Origin: an uncultured Coriobacteriaceae bacterium
GTDB lineage: Bacteria > Actinomycetota > Coriobacteriia > Coriobacteriales > Atopobiaceae
NCBI GenBank assembly: GCA_900552935.1
Contig: USBN01000027.1
Location: 1-18,879, forward strand
Length of the DNA: 18,879 nucleotides
Direction of reading: 5' to 3'
Position 1 is the stretch's first letter; the number at the start of each line of letters is the position of its first letter. Positions 1-7,410 of the stretch are shown piece by piece. The notes under the pieces were generated by a model, which saw only the letters and a list, made by a program, of their open reading frames with translations, did not search any database and was not told the DNA's origin. The position numbers and the translations under genes are program-made.

Positions 1-1180
1 CGATGGTGAACTCGCGCTTGGGCTCGTCCTTCTTGAGCTCCTCGAAGACAGCGAAGGCAGACGCGGGCGGCGTGTCCTTGCTGCCGAGGCCGTAACGGCC
101 GCCGGAAACGTGGATATCGGTCTTGCCGGCCTCATAGAGGGCAGAGACGACGTCCTGGTAGAGCGGCTCGCCGATGGAGCCCGGCTCCTTCGTGCGGTCC
201 ATGACGGCGATCTTCTTGACGGTCTCGGGGAGGACGTCAACGAAGTGCTTGATGGAGAACGGACGGAACAGGCGGACCTTCACCAGGCCGACCTTCTCGC
301 CGTGGGCGTTGAGGTAGTCAATGACCTCCTCGAGCACGTCGCAGAAGGAACCCATACAGACGACGACGCGATCGGCATCGGGAGCGCCGTAGTAGTTGAA
401 CAGGCCGTAATCAGTGCCGAGCTTGGCATTGATCTTGCCCATGTACTCCTCGACGACGGCCGGCAGCTCGTCATAGGCCTTGTTGCAGGCCTCACGGTGC
501 TGGAAGAAGACATCGCCGTTCTCGTGGGAGCCGCGGGCATGCGGGTGCTCGGGGTTCAGGGCGTGGTCACGGAAGGCCTGGACGGCGTCCATGTCAAGCA
601 TGTCCTTGAGGTCGTCGAAGTCCCACATGGCGACCTTCTGGATCTCGTGCGAGGTGCGGAAGCCGTCGAAGAAGTTCAGGAACGGCACGCGGCCCTTGAT
701 GGCAGCGAGGTGGGCGACAGGCGAAAGGTCCATGACCTCCTGGACGTTGCCCTCGGCGAGCATGGCGAAGCCGGTCTGGCGACAGGCCATGACGTCGGAG
801 TGATCGCCGAAGATGTTGAGCGCGTGGGAGGCGACGCAGCGGGCGGAGACGTGGAACACGCCCGGCAGGCCCTCGCCGGCGATCTTGTACATGTTCGGGA
901 TCATGAGCAGCAGGCCCTGGGACGCCGTGTAGGTCGTCGTGAGGGCGCCAGCGCCAAGGGAGCCGTGAACGGTACCGGCGGCACCAGCCTCAGACTCCAT
1001 CTCGACGACGTTGACCGGGGTACCAAAGACGTTCTTGATGCCCTGGGCGGCCCACTGGTCGACGTGGTCGGCCATCGGGCTGGACGGCGTGATCGGGTAG
1101 ATGCCCGCCACCTCGGTGTAGGCGTACGAGACCCAAGCAGCGGCCTCGTTGCCGTCCATAGACTTGAACTTACGTGCCAT
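1..1180 (-). CDS. nifJ: Pyruvate:ferredoxin (flavodoxin) oxidoreductase, N-terminal third (cut by window edge)
   Basis: This enzyme oxidises pyruvate with CoA to acetyl-CoA and CO2 and passes the electrons to ferredoxin or flavodoxin in the cytoplasm; it is central to fermentative anaerobes. The visible 393 residues begin MARKFKSMDGNEAAAWVSYA and cover PFOR domain I (about 1-245) and most of domain II (about 260-380). T31 (in YPITPSSP), E64 (in VVEMESEAGAAG) and R114 (in VSARCVASHA) fall at the same numbers as the pyruvate- and thiamine-contacting residues known in Desulfovibrio africanus PFOR. The family is usually about 1170-1200 residues, so two thirds of the protein, including the ferredoxin-like and TPP domains, lies outside the window. 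The ATG at 1180-1178 follows a good ribosome binding site (AGAAGGAG). The reading frame is clean across the visible part. Identification is very secure. Confidence 0.96.
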   Translation of the reverse strand, partial: MARKFKSMDGNEAAAWVSYAYTEVAGIYPITPSSPMADHVDQWAAQGIKNVFGTPVNVVEMESEAGAAGTVHGSLGAGALTTTYTASQGLLLMIPNMYKIAGEGLPGVFHVSARCVASHALNIFGDHSDVMACRQTGFAMLAEGNVQEVMDLSPVAHLAAIKGRVPFLNFFDGFRTSHEIQKVAMWDFDDLKDMLDMDAVQAFRDHALNPEHPHARGSHENGDVFFQHREACNKAYDELPAVVEEYMGKINAKLGTDYGLFNYYGAPDADRVVVCMGSFCDVLEEVIDYLNAHGEKVGLVKVRLFRPFSIKHFVDVLPETVKKIAVMDRTKEPGSIGEPLYQDVVSALYEAGKTDIHVSGGRYGLGSKDTPPASAFAVFEELKKDEPKREFTI

Positions 1181-1213
1181 ATCCTCTCCTTCTGACGAGG
1201 TCGCGCGGCGGCA

Positions 1214-1229
1214 GGTGACGTGGGTCACC
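1214..1229. promoter_or_regulatory. CRP/FNR-format palindrome in the nifJ leader
   Basis: GGTGACGTGGGTCACC has 6-bp arms and a 4-bp centre and contains GTGA-N6-TCAC, the half-site geometry of CRP/FNR-family regulators. It lies 34-49 bp before the nifJ start codon, downstream of the candidate promoter, where binding would be expected to block transcription. Assignment to that family is inference from spacing only. Confidence 0.35.
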
Positions 1230-1297
1230 ACCACCCCCTGGCGGTTGCCTCTCCACGCGAAATCGCCCCCTGGCCACTTCCCCGGCGGCCAAAAGGC

Positions 1298-1312
1298 GGC
1301 TATTTCATAGCC
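1298..1312. promoter_or_regulatory. Inverted repeat at the predicted nifJ transcription start
   Basis: GGCTAT-TTC-ATAGCC is a perfect 6-bp inverted repeat with a 3-bp centre. It lies just downstream of the candidate -10 box and overlaps the predicted start point, a typical place for a repressor operator. It could also fold as a small hairpin at the 5' end of the mRNA. No known regulator consensus was recognised. Confidence 0.35.
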
Positions 1313-1317
1313 ATTTG

Positions 1318-1344
1318 ATTATCCCGCATTCTGGGCCGGTTCAA
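1318..1344 (-). promoter_or_regulatory. Candidate sigma-70 promoter of nifJ
   Basis: On the minus strand TTGAAC (1344-1339) and GATAAT (1323-1318) are separated by 15 bp, shorter than the ideal 17; ATTGAA used as the -35 gives 16. Transcription would start near 1311, giving a leader of about 130 nt before the nifJ ATG. The boxes are a reasonable match, but the call rests on sequence alone. Confidence 0.45.
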
Positions 1345-1444
1345 TCGGGTTTTTAAGAAAGCATGCCAGCGATTTGCCGAGCGGTCATCAACACGTCGCA
1401 GCGCGACGTCCGCTCGAAGGCGTTATTCTCCGGTATTCACGCTT

Positions 1445-1482
1445 GCTTCCTGCGGCTTTGCTGCAAAGGGGCCACAGGAAGC
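1445..1482 (-). terminator. Possible hairpin terminator after the aminotransferase-like gene
   Basis: The arms 1445-1460 and 1464-1482 pair over GCTTCCTG and CTTTG with a small internal bulge, starting 11 bp after the stop codon of the upstream minus-strand gene. There is no U-tract after it, so it may be a weak or Rho-assisted terminator, or an mRNA 3' stabiliser. Confidence 0.35.
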
Positions 1483-1493
1483 GATGGCGTTCC

Positions 1494-2153
1494 CTACCTT
1501 GCGACCCGGGCGGTCTTGGCGAGCAAGGCATCCCAGCTCTGGGCAAAGCGCTCGCCCATGGGGCCCTTGGCGTCCGACGCCGGCACGACGCCGTGCTCGT
1601 CCGAGACGAGGAAGGCCTCGTCGCAGGCGGCGCCCATCTCGAGGTCCTCGGCAAGGGAGTCCGCGCGCTCGACCGGGATGCCGAGGGTCGCCGCGAGGTC
1701 GAGGACGAGCGACGCTGCACCCGAGGAAATCGAGCCCACGCCCGCGCCGTAGACGAGAGAGCCGCCGCGAGCCACCCAAATCGTCTCGGGGGCGACGTCG
1801 GTCTCGCCCGCCTCGAGCTCAGAGGCCTTGGCGCGCTCGATAAGCGCCGAAAGCGAGGCGTCTGCGAGCGGCTCATACTCCCCCACCGCCATGGCGGCGC
1901 GGCCAAGCTCGTCGGTCATCAACATGAGGACGCCGTTGGGATGCTCATACGAGCCATCCTTGAGGGTCCACTCCACGTGTTGCTTGACCCAGCCCAGAAG
2001 CTGCGGAGTGAGGTGCTTGCCCAGTACCATGCGCTTACCGAGCGCGCGCATGTGGCGATTCATGGCAGGCAGCTCGCCACCCTGAATTCGCCAGCGGCAC
2101 ACGAGGACGGGAGCGCCAACCTCGAACTCCTCGGGAATCTTGCCATCTGCCAT
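1494..2153 (-). CDS. Short class IV aminotransferase-like protein, function unknown
   Basis: The predicted protein has 219 residues. The start at 2153 (MADGKIPEEF) is chosen because AAAGGCGG lies a few bases upstream; the frame stays open to 2255, but those extra residues are Arg/Trp-rich and look like non-coding sequence. The C-terminal part (about 176-212, CDEAFLVSDEHGVVPASD) resembles the last strands of the fold type IV PLP-enzyme family (D-amino-acid and branched-chain aminotransferases, aminodeoxychorismate lyase), and 124-165 fits the preceding part of that domain. Family members usually have 270-300 residues, so this one is short. I could not place the PLP-binding lysine with certainty; K109 in ERAKASELEA is a weak candidate. 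It may be a degenerate or non-catalytic relative. It lies upstream of nifJ on the same strand, but nifJ appears to have its own promoter. Confidence 0.6.
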   Translation of the reverse strand: MADGKIPEEFEVGAPVLVCRWRIQGGELPAMNRHMRALGKRMVLGKHLTPQLLGWVKQHVEWTLKDGSYEHPNGVLMLMTDELGRAAMAVGEYEPLADASLSALIERAKASELEAGETDVAPETIWVARGGSLVYGAGVGSISSGAASLVLDLAATLGIPVERADSLAEDLEMGAACDEAFLVSDEHGVVPASDAKGPMGERFAQSWDALLAKTARVAR

Positions 2154-2206
2154 GAAGAACCGCCTTTCTGCGGGCGCTTCGCGCCAGGACCTGGAGGCGC
2201 CGCGCG

Positions 2207-2277
2207 CACGACGCCCACGTGCCGCACACGCGGGTGTCCAACACGACGCCCACACGCCCGCACGCGCGGGCGCCCAA
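2207..2277. repeat. Two-copy imperfect tandem repeat in a divergent promoter region
   Basis: Copy 1 (2207-2241) and copy 2 (2242-2277) both begin CACGACGCCCAC, share GCGGG in the second half and end in CCAA. Each holds its own small inverted repeat: ACAC-GCGG-GTGT at 2226-2237, and CGCCCGC-ACGC-GCGGGCG at 2255-2272. They sit between a minus-strand gene and the start of the Bce transporter operon, so they may be paired operator sites. A chance duplication in GC-rich DNA is the alternative. Confidence 0.5.
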
Positions 2278-2361
2278 CATTACATTTTTGCAACCACACT
2301 GTAAGCCAATTCGATGGCTCCGCAGAGGCGGTCGCGCAACGATACTAGTGTCATGCAGCCG

Positions 2362-2379
2362 CGCCCCGACGACGGGGCG
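2362..2379 (+). promoter_or_regulatory. Leader hairpin just before the bceA-like ribosome binding site
   Basis: CGCCCC-GACGAC-GGGGCG is a 6-bp GC stem ending 5 bases before the GAAAGG ribosome binding site of the ATPase gene. A 9-codon frame (ATG 2353, TAA 2380-2382; peptide MQPRPDDGA) runs through it, but no Shine-Dalgarno sequence precedes that ATG. It may tune translation of the operon; this is inference. Confidence 0.3.
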
Positions 2380-2396
2380 TAAAAGAAAGGATACCC

Positions 2397-3245
2397 ATGG
2401 GCAACCACTATCAGCCCAACTCCAACATTCCTCTCGATGGGTCACCGGTGCGTCAGGCGCCTGCGAATTCGGTCCTTTCCGTCCAGCACCTCGAGAAGAC
2501 CTACGGGAACCGCGGCAAGAGGGGCCGCGGAGCGACCACCCGCGCCCTGGCGGACGTCTCCTTCGACGTGAACGAGGGCGAGTTCGTTGCCATCATGGGC
2601 GCCTCGGGCTCCGGCAAGTCGACGCTGCTCAACTGCGTCTCGACCATCGACTCTGCCACGAGCGGCCACGTCTTCGTGCGCGGCGTCGACGTCACGTCCA
2701 TGCGCGCCGGCGAGCTCGCGCGCTTCCGCCGCGAGCAGCTCGGCTTCGTCTTCCAGGACTCGAACCTGCTCGACACCCTCACTGCCCGCGAGAACATTGC
2801 CCTGCCACTCACCATCTCCCGCGTCTCCGCCGGCGAGACGCTCGCCCGCGTGGAGGAGATGGCCCGCCGCCTCAACATCGCGGACGTGCTCGACAAGTAT
2901 CCCTACCAGCTCTCCGGCGGCCAGCAGCAGCGCGTCGCCGCGGCCCGCGCGCTCGTCACCAAGCCTGCCGTTATCATGGCCGACGAGCCCACCGGCGCCC
3001 TCGACTCCAAGAGCGCCCGCCTCCTTCTCGAGAACCTCCAGCAGCTCAACGAGGAGAGGGGCGCCACGATCCTCATGGTCACCCACGACAGCTTCGCGGC
3101 AAGCTACACGGAGCGCGTGCTGTTCATTCGCGACGGCAAGATCTTCACTGAGCTCCGCCGCGGAAGCTCGCCCCGTCGCGAGTTCTTCGACCGCATCATG
3201 GAGGTCGTTGCGATGATGGGCGGTGAGGGCTCCGATGCTCTGTAG
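2397..3245 (+). CDS. BceA-type ABC transporter ATP-binding protein
   Basis: This is the cytoplasmic ATPase of a peptide-antibiotic detoxification transporter (BceAB/VraFG type), in the same family as the MacB/LolD ATPases. Its 282 residues show Walker A GASGSGKST (68-76), the Q-loop glutamine Q120 in FVFQDSNLL, signature LSGGQQQR (172-179), Walker B VIMADEP with catalytic E197, D-loop ALDSKS and H-loop H230. All catalytic residues are intact. About 25 residues at the N-terminus and 25 at the C-terminus (255-282) extend beyond the usual ATPase core. The start ATG follows GAAAGG at a good distance. The 3' end overlaps the permease gene, indicating translational coupling. The substrate is probably a cell-wall-active peptide such as a bacitracin- or lantibiotic-like compound, judged from the partner permease and the nearby two-component genes, but this is not shown by the sequence. 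Confidence 0.92.
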   Translation: MGNHYQPNSNIPLDGSPVRQAPANSVLSVQHLEKTYGNRGKRGRGATTRALADVSFDVNEGEFVAIMGASGSGKSTLLNCVSTIDSATSGHVFVRGVDVTSMRAGELARFRREQLGFVFQDSNLLDTLTARENIALPLTISRVSAGETLARVEEMARRLNIADVLDKYPYQLSGGQQQRVAAARALVTKPAVIMADEPTGALDSKSARLLLENLQQLNEERGATILMVTHDSFAASYTERVLFIRDGKIFTELRRGSSPRREFFDRIMEVVAMMGGEGSDAL

Positions 3246-5439
3246 GCTCGCCTGGGGCAACGTCGCCCGCGCGCGGCGCGACTACCTCATCTATCTGCTC
3301 ACGCTCACGCTCGGCGTGACCGTCTTCTACGCGTTCAACACCATCAGCCTGCAGGTCGACCTCGCCGACGTCGACATCGACGGGCTGGGCGAGGTCCTCG
3401 GCAAGCTGCTCGGCGGCCTCACCGTGTTCCTCGGCGCGATCATGGGCTTTCTCATGGTCTACGCCAACAACTTCATCATGAAGCGCCGCAACAAGGAGTT
3501 TGGTCTCTACCAGGTGTTGGGCATGACGCGCGGCCAGGTCGCCCGCGTCATGGCACTCGAGACGGTCATCGTGTCCGCCGCGGCGCTCGTCCTCGGCATC
3601 GTCCTGGGCGTTGCCCTCTCCCAGCTGATGGTCTTCTTCACCGCGTCGCTCTTCAAAACGCAGATCGCCAACTTCAGGTTCATCTTCTCCGCGAGCGCCC
3701 TGACACTCACCGTGGGATGCCTCGCCACGATCTTCCTCGTGACGCTCGTATTCAACCTTCGCGTGGTGCGCAAGTCACGCCTCGTCGACCTCATGGGGTC
3801 GGGGCGCCGCAACGAGTCGATCAAGACGCGCAACCCGTTGCTCGCAGGCCTGGTGTGCCTGCTTGGCGCCGTGCTCATCGGGGCGGCCTACTCCCGCCTG
3901 CTGCGCGACGGCCTCCCCATCACGGCCAGTAGCGAAGAGCTCGCGGACGCGATGACCCAGTTCGAGATCACCACGGGGATGGTGACCCTCGGAACCGTCC
4001 TGTTCTTCTTCGGCCTCTCGGGCCTGCTGCTGAAGCTCCTCCAGGCGGCGCGCGGGATCTATTGGAGGGGGCTCAACGCCTTCACGCTTCGCCAACTCTC
4101 CGCCAAGGTCAACACCGTCTCCTGCTCGATGGCCATGATCTCGATGATCCTGTTCCTCGCCATCACCTCCGTCACCACCGGCATGTCGATGGTCAACGCC
4201 ATGTCCAATACCATCGAGCGTGTGAACCCCGTCGACTACAGCCAGAGCATCTGGTACAACGAGACCACAGGCGAGAGCCAAGATGGGGACGGCAACCCCG
4301 AGCACTACGTCATGCCAGACCACCCGATTGACGCCACAGACGAGCTTAGGGCTCAGGGGATCGATATCGACTCCGTCTGCGACTCTCCCCTCCAGCTCGA
4401 CCTCTACTTTCCCCTTACGAAGGACGAGGTCCTGCAGATTGCCAACGACGCCGACACGCAGGTAAGCACTCCGCTCAATATGAACTCCCTCTCGAAGGCA
4501 AGCGGCGCCGAAACTCCCGCCGGCATGGAGCACTCCATCGCAGACGTCTTTGGTCTCCAAGTCATGAAAGAGAGCCAGTACAACCAGCTCCTCGCCTATT
4601 GCGGCAAGCCCGAGGTCAACCTCGACGGAAACGGCTACCTCATCACCTGCGACATGGGCAACAGCATCACCGATTTTTACGACAAGGTCCTTGCCTCCGG
4701 CGTGACCATCAGCCTGGGCGGCCACGAGCTCACGCCCGCGGCGCAAAAGGTGGATGTCGAGAACAGTGCCCTCGCAGACTCCGCCATGGGCTCAAACGCC
4801 GGCACCATCATCGTGCCTGATGACGTCGTCGATGACGCGCACCTCCAGATCCAGACCTCGAACCTGCTCGTCAACTACAACAAGCCCGGTGTCAGCACCG
4901 AGCAGGGCGACAAGGTCATGGCCCAAGTCGACACGGATCACATCGGCTATGGCCCGATTTACGCGGAGGGCGGCATCATCGGGTACTGGGGGATAAGTAC
5001 GACCCGCACCACGATGTACGCCTCGACGAACACGACGAATGGCGCCGTCAGCTACCTCGCCATCTACATCGGCTTCGTACTGGTTATCGCCTGCGCCGCC
5101 ATCCTGGCCATCCAGCAGCTCTCCAGCGTGTCCGACGCCAGCCGCAACTATCGCGTGCTCTCTGAGCTGGGCTGCGACAAGAGCCAGATCGCCCATTCCG
5201 TTCTCGCGCAACAGACCGTATTCTTCCTGTTCCCGCTTGTGATCGGCATCGCCCACTCGCTCGTGGCGCTCAAGGTGGTCATCGACCTCGTCAGGATATT
5301 CGGAGGTCTCACCATCAGCGGCATGGTGGGCTTCACCTGCGCGATCTTCCTCGCGGCATACGGTGGCTACTTCCTAGTCACCTACGTCATGAGCCGCGGA
5401 ATCGTGAATGACGCCATTCGTATTCGTTACGCGGCATAG
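3235..5439 (+). CDS. BceB-type ABC transporter permease (FtsX domain)
   Basis: This is the membrane partner of the preceding ATPase, 734 residues from ATG 3235. That start is preferred because GGTGAGG lies 6 bases upstream and MLCRLAWGN...DYLIYLLTL matches how BceB proteins begin; a GTG at 3223 would add four residues. The expected ten helices are visible: one at about 17-40, one at 58-80, an FtsX-type group (about 105-175), pairs near 205-220 and 250-268, one near 296-316, then three at the C-terminus (about 605-625, 660-682, 693-720). Between helices 7 and 8 lies an extracellular domain of about 280 residues (326-605). Typical BceB proteins have about 650 residues and a loop near 200, so this sensor domain is enlarged. 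The gene overlaps the ATPase gene by 11 bp and ends just before a strong terminator. In this family the permease both removes antibiotic from its lipid target and signals to the BceS kinase. Confidence 0.92.
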   Translation: MLCRLAWGNVARARRDYLIYLLTLTLGVTVFYAFNTISLQVDLADVDIDGLGEVLGKLLGGLTVFLGAIMGFLMVYANNFIMKRRNKEFGLYQVLGMTRGQVARVMALETVIVSAAALVLGIVLGVALSQLMVFFTASLFKTQIANFRFIFSASALTLTVGCLATIFLVTLVFNLRVVRKSRLVDLMGSGRRNESIKTRNPLLAGLVCLLGAVLIGAAYSRLLRDGLPITASSEELADAMTQFEITTGMVTLGTVLFFFGLSGLLLKLLQAARGIYWRGLNAFTLRQLSAKVNTVSCSMAMISMILFLAITSVTTGMSMVNAMSNTIERVNPVDYSQSIWYNETTGESQDGDGNPEHYVMPDHPIDATDELRAQGIDIDSVCDSPLQLDLYFPLTKDEVLQIANDADTQVSTPLNMNSLSKASGAETPAGMEHSIADVFGLQVMKESQYNQLLAYCGKPEVNLDGNGYLITCDMGNSITDFYDKVLASGVTISLGGHELTPAAQKVDVENSALADSAMGSNAGTIIVPDDVVDDAHLQIQTSNLLVNYNKPGVSTEQGDKVMAQVDTDHIGYGPIYAEGGIIGYWGISTTRTTMYASTNTTNGAVSYLAIYIGFVLVIACAAILAIQQLSSVSDASRNYRVLSELGCDKSQIAHSVLAQQTVFFLFPLVIGIAHSLVALKVVIDLVRIFGGLTISGMVGFTCAIFLAAYGGYFLVTYVMSRGIVNDAIRIRYAA

Positions 5440-5475
5440 TTCCTGGCGGACAGTCGCATAGAACGCTCGGCGTTC

Positions 5476-5507
5476 GAGGGTCAGCCGCTTGGCTGGCCCT
5501 CTTTTTT
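5476..5507 (+). terminator. Rho-independent terminator of the bceAB-like operon
   Basis: GAGGGTCAGCC and GGCTGGCCCTC form an 11-bp stem with one G-U pair and a GCTT loop, followed by six T's. It begins 36 bp after the permease stop codon. This is a textbook intrinsic terminator. Confidence 0.93.
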
Positions 5508-5558
5508 GCACGCTTGGCCCGCGATCCTTGGCATCCGTCTCGCGCGACAAAGCCGGGC

Positions 5559-5576
5559 GCTCGACAGACCTCGAGC
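5559..5576 (-). terminator. Possible hairpin after the bceS-like gene
   Basis: GCTCGA-CAGACC-TCGAGC forms a 6-bp stem about 50 bp beyond the kinase stop codon on the minus strand, followed there by GCCCGGCTTTGTC. The U-tract is poor. It may end transcription of the kinase operon before it meets the convergent bceAB transcript. Confidence 0.3.
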
Positions 5577-5626
5577 GGCAACGCCCGAACATTCGGACGG
5601 CCGGGCGAGGTGCCGGCGCACAGCCA

Positions 5627-6718
5627 CTAGCCCTCGTAGTAGTGCATCTTGTTAGCGGGGAACCCAAACGTCACGGAGAAGAACTCGTCCTCTGCCGAGT
5701 CAACCGCAACCGAGACGCCCATCTTCTGGGCGAGGCGCGCGACGAGCCAAAGGCCCAGGCCCGTCGACTGCTTGTGGGTGCGGCCGTTGTCGCCCGTAAA
5801 GCCGCGCTCGAGCACGCGCGGCAGGTCCGCCGCACTCACGCCGCAGCCGTTGTCCCTCACGGTCAGCTCGACACGTTCGTTCGCGAGGCCCTCGTCCAAG
5901 AGGCGCGCGTCGAACCACACCTGGGGCCAGCCCTCGCAGCCGGGGCGCACGTAGCGGGCCGTGTTCTGGAGGAGCTGCCCCAGCATGAAGACGAGCCACT
6001 TGTCGTCCGTGAAGACCTTGAGGTCGAGGCCCTCGCCCAGGCGCGGCGTCACGCCGGCGGCGATGAGCAGATTCGCGTTGGCCTTGATGGCCGAGGCCAC
6101 CATCTCGCGAAGCGAGTGGGAGCGGACGAGGAAGTCGCGCTCGAGCGTCTCGGAGCGCGCGTAGAACAGCGCCTGCTCAACGTAGCGCTCGACGCGGGTG
6201 AGCTCGTCTTCGACCGCCCGCAAGCGCGGAACGACTGGCTCGACCTCGCGCGGGCAGACCGCGCACGCATCCGCGTCCTCCTCGAGGTTTGAGAGCGCCA
6301 GGCGCGCGGCGGTAATCGGGCTCTTTGCCTCATGCACCCAGGTCTCGACGTAGGCGCGATACTCCTCGACGAAGCGACGCTGCTCGGCGACTTCGTCGCT
6401 GGCGGCCTTCGCCACGGAGACAAGCGCGTCATAGGCCGCCTGGCCCTCGGGAAACTCCGGCCTGTCGATGAGCTCGGGCAGCAGGCGCGCGTTGTCGAGC
6501 GAGGAACAGGTCTCGGAGAGGGAGTCCCAGAAGCCACGCTCGCGGGCAAACCCCAGCGCGACGGCGACAACCGCCGAGACGAGCACGATCGAGCAAACGA
6601 ACGCGACAAAGTCCGCGCCCATGCCGGAGATGCGCAGCACGAGCACGAGGAGGAGCTCGAGCGCCACGAGGACGCAGAGCTCCGGCGCACGCGAGCGAAT
6701 ATAGCTCCCCAGCCTCAT
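5627..6718 (-). CDS. BceS-type intramembrane-sensing histidine kinase
   Basis: This inner-membrane sensor kinase has 363 residues. Two helices (about 14-31 and 35-56) are joined by only a few residues, so it has no extracellular sensor domain; such kinases depend on the BceAB transporter for input. The H-box is WVHEAKSPITAARL with phospho-acceptor H129, the N-box is QLLQNTARY (N252), G1 is DNGCGV (289-294), the F-box is ERGFTG (304-309) and G2 is STGLGL (318-323). All expected elements are present. The start ATG is 3 bp after the stop codon of the regulator gene, so the two are translationally coupled. The gene converges on the transporter operon, its likely functional partner. Confidence 0.93.
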   Translation of the reverse strand: MRLGSYIRSRAPELCVLVALELLLVLVLRISGMGADFVAFVCSIVLVSAVVAVALGFARERGFWDSLSETCSSLDNARLLPELIDRPEFPEGQAAYDALVSVAKAASDEVAEQRRFVEEYRAYVETWVHEAKSPITAARLALSNLEEDADACAVCPREVEPVVPRLRAVEDELTRVERYVEQALFYARSETLERDFLVRSHSLREMVASAIKANANLLIAAGVTPRLGEGLDLKVFTDDKWLVFMLGQLLQNTARYVRPGCEGWPQVWFDARLLDEGLANERVELTVRDNGCGVSAADLPRVLERGFTGDNGRTHKQSTGLGLWLVARLAQKMGVSVAVDSAEDEFFSVTFGFPANKMHYYEG

Positions 6719-6721
6719 CGT

Positions 6722-7399
6722 CTACGCCCGGACCGAATAGCCCTGGCCACGGTGCGTGACCAGGAAGCCCTCGACGCCCACCCTCGCGAGCTGGGCGCGG
6801 AGGCGGTTCACGTTGACCGTAAGCGTGTTGTCATCGACGAAAGCGTCTGAGTCCCAGAGCTCGCGCATGAGGTCCTCGCGCGAGACGATTGCGGGGGAAC
6901 GTCGCATGAGCAGACCCAGAATACGCATCTCGTTCTTGGTGAGCTCGACGGTCTTGCCGTTCGCGGCGGCGCAGGAGCGGGAGAGGTCGAGCGTCACGGC
7001 CCCGCGCTCGATGGTCGAGGCGGGCGTCGCAACCTGGCCCGCGCGACGCAGCAGGGCCTGGATGTGAGCCACGAGCACGCGAGGGCTATAGGGCTTGGGC
7101 ACGAAGTCGTCCGCGCCCAGCGTCATGGAGACCACCTCGTCCGCCTCGGTCACGCGACTCGTGAGCACGATGACGGGAACGGAGGAGGAGGCGGCGCGAA
7201 TCTCCCGGCAGACGAGCTGGCCATCCGTGCCCGGAAGCGTGAGGTCGAGAAGGACGAGGTCCGGGGCGGCAGCGAGGGCGAGCTCGGCGGCGCGGGAGAA
7301 GTCCTCGCACGCCTCGACCTCGAAGCCCTCGCGCTCGAGCATGCGGACGAGCTCGACGCGGATGCCTTCGTCGTCCTCTATGACATAGATTTTGGACAA
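6722..7399 (-). CDS. BceR-type OmpR/PhoB-family response regulator (TTG start)
   Basis: The 225-residue protein has a receiver domain (about 1-115) with the acidic pair D9/D10, phospho-acceptor D52 in LLDLTLPG, T80 and K102 in PKPY. A winged-helix DNA-binding domain follows (about 130-225) with the typical ending THRGQGYSVRA. It should bind operators of the nearby bceAB-like operon when phosphorylated by the adjacent kinase. The start must be TTG at 7399: MSKIYVIEDD aligns with the family N-terminus, no ATG or GTG is available nearby, and the next Met is residue 20. A GGGGGAG stretch lies only 2-4 bases before it. The gene starts 20 bp after the hairpin that follows purH. Expression may therefore depend on read-through or on a promoter inside purH, and may be low. 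Confidence 0.92.
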   Translation of the reverse strand: MSKIYVIEDDEGIRVELVRMLEREGFEVEACEDFSRAAELALAAAPDLVLLDLTLPGTDGQLVCREIRAASSSVPVIVLTSRVTEADEVVSMTLGADDFVPKPYSPRVLVAHIQALLRRAGQVATPASTIERGAVTLDLSRSCAAANGKTVELTKNEMRILGLLMRRSPAIVSREDLMRELWDSDAFVDDNTLTVNVNRLRAQLARVGVEGFLVTHRGQGYSVRA

Positions 7400-7410
7400 C
7401 GCTCCCCCAA

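Larger units (their letters stand above)
1181..1493. other. Intergenic region upstream of nifJ
   Basis: This 313-bp gap lies between two minus-strand genes. It holds, in minus-strand order, an imperfect hairpin after the upstream gene (1482-1445), the candidate nifJ promoter (1344-1318), two palindromes and the nifJ ribosome binding site. No convincing small gene was seen on either strand. Confidence 0.6.

Noticed and set aside
110..1195. A 361-codon plus-strand frame at the left end
   Set aside because: It is antisense to nifJ, which is unmistakable on the minus strand.
2207..2277. A CRISPR array
   Set aside because: Only two adjoining imperfect copies with no spacers and no cas genes.
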